In this document: positions 62,017-64,000 of the stretch, piece after piece
Numbering within the stretch: position 1 is the stretch's first letter
How the letters are laid out: every line of letters begins with the position of its first letter
Assembly: GCF_002920915.1 (NCBI RefSeq)
Contig: NZ_PQVF01000006.1
Span: 124,001-188,000, forward strand
Reading direction: 5' to 3'
DNA: 64,000 nt
DNA from: Solitalea longa
Lineage (GTDB): Bacteria > Bacteroidota > Bacteroidia > Sphingobacteriales > Sphingobacteriaceae
The notes under the pieces: model-generated
The model's database searches: none
Told to the model about the DNA's origin: nothing
The model's input: only the letters and a program-made list of their open reading frames with translations
Made by a program: the position numbers and the translations under genes

Positions 62017-63615
62017 TTATTTGTGGCCTTTTTGTTTAGAATGAAAGCCTCCTCCATAAAGAACCTTTCCATTTTTTGCTCCGGTGTGTTTTCCGCTAGT
62101 TAATGTGAGAACTCCATTAACAATTACATATTCAAATCCTGTGGAAAAAGCATGTGGTTTATCATAAGTGGATAGGTCCTCAACCTTAGTTTCATCAAAA
62201 ACAACAATATCTGCATCCATTCCTTCTCGTATTAATCCTTTGCCTTTTAAATTAAACCGTTGAGCCGGCGCAGAGGTCATTCGCCTGATAGCGTCTTCTA
62301 GCTTAATTACCTGACGCTCCCGTACATATTTGCCTAAAACCCTTGCATTGGTTCCATAGCTCCGCGGGTGTGGCATCCCTTTTCCAAACTCACGTATCGA
62401 ACCGTCACTGGCTACCATGGTGAAGGGATATTTCATAATGGTTTCAATGTCATCTTCATTCATGCCATGAAAAACCATCTGTACCCATCCCTGATCCACC
62501 AAATCGAGCATTGTATTTATTTCATCAGTTAAATTTTCACCACGGCCTTTTAACTTGTTTATCTGAGTGATACTTTTTCCGTTAAGTGCAGTATCGGCAT
62601 TGCAATAAGCCACCACCGCATAAGAAAAATCTTTGTTGCCCCTTCTCGCTGCATCGTTAAGCATTTCATTAACCAATTTGCGGCGTGCTGCAGTATCGGT
62701 TAAGCGCTTGTGATAAGTGCTGTCGTTACCTGCAAATGCCCAGGCAGGGATCAACGACCGAAGCGAGGTGCTGCTAGCCGAATAAGGATATTGGTCACAG
62801 GTTACATCATAACCTTCTGATCGTGCCTTTTCAATGAGTTTTAGCGTCTCTGCCGAACGATTCAGATTAGGGCGGCCAACTTTAAGGTGCGATATTTCAA
62901 CGGGAATATTGGCTTGCTTTCCAATATTAATAGCCTCATCAATGGCCTCAAAAACCTTGACTGTTTCGCTACGCATGTGTGTAGTATAAATGCCATGATA
63001 GCGTGCAACCACTTTGGCTAGTCCCACAATTTCTTCTGTAGTTGAATAAGTCCCTGGAACATAAATCAAACCGGTAGACAATCCCATTGCCCCGTTTTTC
63101 ATTGCTTCCTCAACAATAGTTTCCATCTCTTTTTGTTGCGCAAGAGTAGGAGGCAGGTTTGAATCATTCATTACCTGGCTCCGAACGCTCCCCTGGCCAA
63201 TTAATGAACCAATGTTGATGGAGGTTTTTATTTGGGTGAGTTTGTTAAAATAGCTCTTAAAATCGAGGTTGGAGCTGCCGCAGTTTCCAGTAATTACAGA
63301 AGTCACTCCATCGTAAATAAAATTATCAGCCGTTGGAGTTTTTTCCTCATCATCTTCAATATGCGTATGGATGTCAATAAATCCCGGAGCAATGATCATA
63401 TTTTTGACATCAATGATCTTTCTGGCATTTTTTGAGTCGAAATAGCCGATGGCTACAATCTTGCCTTTTGCAATACCTACATTGCCTTTGAACCAGGTAT
63501 TTCCTGAACCATCGATAATTCGGCCGTTCATTAAAACCAAATCATACTGCGGCATTTGCGCAAAACTGAAAAATGGAAATAAACAGGTAAAAAAGAGAAA
63601 TAGCGCTTTCTTCAT
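62017..63615 (-). CDS. N-acyl-D-amino-acid deacylase family amidohydrolase
   Basis: I use the ATG at 63615, which starts a signal peptide (MKKALFLFFTCLFPFFSFAQ); the upstream frame has no support. The 532-aa exported metalloenzyme belongs to the D-aminoacylase group. It has MNGRIIDGSGNTWFKGNVGI, the metal-binding HTHIEDDEE after FIDI, GVTSVITGNCGSSN, YTTHMRSE and VASDGSIREFGKGMPHPRSYG. D-aminoacylases hydrolyse N-acyl-D-amino acids; the substrate here may come from peptidoglycan or diet-like peptides. It stands alone between two terminators. Confidence 0.9.
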   Translation of the reverse strand: MKKALFLFFTCLFPFFSFAQMPQYDLVLMNGRIIDGSGNTWFKGNVGIAKGKIVAIGYFDSKNARKIIDVKNMIIAPGFIDIHTHIEDDEEKTPTADNFIYDGVTSVITGNCGSSNLDFKSYFNKLTQIKTSINIGSLIGQGSVRSQVMNDSNLPPTLAQQKEMETIVEEAMKNGAMGLSTGLIYVPGTYSTTEEIVGLAKVVARYHGIYTTHMRSETVKVFEAIDEAINIGKQANIPVEISHLKVGRPNLNRSAETLKLIEKARSEGYDVTCDQYPYSASSTSLRSLIPAWAFAGNDSTYHKRLTDTAARRKLVNEMLNDAARRGNKDFSYAVVAYCNADTALNGKSITQINKLKGRGENLTDEINTMLDLVDQGWVQMVFHGMNEDDIETIMKYPFTMVASDGSIREFGKGMPHPRSYGTNARVLGKYVRERQVIKLEDAIRRMTSAPAQRFNLKGKGLIREGMDADIVVFDETKVEDLSTYDKPHAFSTGFEYVIVNGVLTLTSGKHTGAKNGKVLYGGGFHSKQKGHK

Positions 63616-63722
63616 CAAATTAACTTTGTCGAAAAATAAGAAAACAGGGTGTAAGTACCTAATGTCAGAATCCAGTCGCCAGTCTTGAGTCTCCAGTCCT
63701 CTGTCAGCAGTTTTAAAAAAAA

Positions 63723-63750
63723 CAAGCCTGCCGATAAATCGACAGGCTTG
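63723..63750 (-). terminator. Terminator of the partial gene at the right edge
   Basis: CAAGCCTG (63723-63730) pairs with CAGGCTTG (63743-63750). On the minus strand the stem is followed by a long T run, so it ends the transcript of the partial gene to its right. Confidence 0.82.
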
Positions 63751-63774
63751 CATTTTTATCTTTTTCAGTCAGAA

Positions 63775-64000
63775 TTATTGATATTGAATGTATAATGGTT
63801 GCGGGTAAAGCGTTAGTACTTGTGATGGAGTCATGATTGGTTTACCGCATTTAATATCGTTCTTATAAAACAATTTGAATCCGGTATATTGAACAGGCTC
63901 CTTATATACATAGCTTTTATACGAATCTCTTTTTAATGTCGAAGGTCCCCATCCATCCATGTGCATTACCACCTGAACCTCACGATTAAGTTTAATGTTT
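63775..64000 (-). CDS. C-terminal part of an unidentified protein (cut by window edge)
   Basis: The minus-strand frame is open from the window edge to a TAA at 63775, so this is the tail of a longer gene. The visible 74 residues include NREVQVVMHMDGWGPST, a Lys/Tyr-rich stretch (KSYVYKEPVQYTGFKLFYKN), and the end LYPQPLYIQYQ. I do not recognise the family. The high Tyr content and strand-like pattern would fit an exported or surface protein. A terminator follows the stop codon. Confidence 0.6.
   Translation of the reverse strand, partial: NIKLNREVQVVMHMDGWGPSTLKRDSYKSYVYKEPVQYTGFKLFYKNDIKCGKPIMTPSQVLTLYPQPLYIQYQ

Noticed and set aside
63616-63753. Upstream extension of the deacylase
   Set aside because: It would place 46 unrelated residues before an obvious signal peptide starting at 63615.
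1-64000. CRISPR arrays, complete insertion sequences, rRNA genes or prophage genes
   Set aside because: I saw no regularly spaced repeats, transposase, integrase, ribosomal RNA or phage structural genes in the window.

Overview
The window comes from a Bacteroidota chromosome, most likely order Sphingobacteriales (a Pedobacter/Solitalea-like organism; this placement is inferred). Reasons: a SusC/SusD pair inside a polysaccharide utilization locus (PUL), Bacteroidota-type TAnnTTTG promoter boxes, weak Shine-Dalgarno sequences, moderate-to-low GC, and many small exported proteins whose signal peptides end near AQ.

Layout. (1) 1-2135, minus strand: coenzyme-B12-dependent glutamate mutase operon glmS-glmL-glmE, with glmE cut by the window edge. 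(2) 2704-20154: a 17.4 kb segment bracketed by a 44-bp direct repeat. The right copy is the 3' end of an intact tRNA-Ala(GGC) gene plus its downstream sequence. The left copy is a displaced tRNA 3' end followed by a matching terminator. This is the footprint expected of an element integrated at a tRNA 3' end, although no integrase remains. Inside are a five-gene minus-strand operon (small protein, exported caspase with a DUF4384-like region, CHASE2 membrane protein, exported protein of unknown function, lipoprotein), two tandem exported WD40-caspase fusions whose effector halves are near-identical while their propellers differ, a few orphan genes, and a coupled desaturase/hydroxylase pair. (3) 20416-24786: small soluble or exported genes (short LMW-PTP-like protein, SRPBCC protein, two DHFR/RibD-like reductases, a STAS-like protein) separated by dispersed inverted-repeat elements. 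(4) 24911-48810: a complete mannan PUL. It has an AraC regulator, GH26 mannanase, Na+/solute symporter, GH130 mannosylglucose phosphorylase, mannobiose 2-epimerase, SusC, SusD, a surface glycan-binding lipoprotein, GH5 mannanase, GH3, a second GH26, GH27 alpha-galactosidase, a CE2-like esterase, an aldo/keto reductase, a second GH5 and a SASA esterase. (5) 48912-64000: housekeeping and miscellaneous genes: DUF1345 protein, lipocalin-like proteins, cysE-cysM cysteine synthesis, ClC channel with CBS domains, SGNH hydrolase, topoisomerase IV (parE, an 87-aa gene, parC), DUF4197 lipoprotein, small membrane proteins, D-aminoacylase-type amidohydrolase and a partial gene.

How the genes fit together. 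The PUL encodes a full path for acetylated galactoglucomannan: surface binding and import (SusC/D and the IPT lipoprotein), endo-cleavage (GH26 x2, GH5 x2), side-chain removal (GH27, esterases, GH3), uptake of mannobiose, epimerization to mannosylglucose, and phosphorolysis to mannose-1-phosphate plus glucose. The island genes suggest an extracytoplasmic sensing and proteolysis module (CHASE2 and WD40 modules with metacaspase-like proteases). Its biological role is not known to me. Nothing in the window identifies it as antiviral defence, and the signal peptides argue against the usual cytosolic abortive-infection layout.
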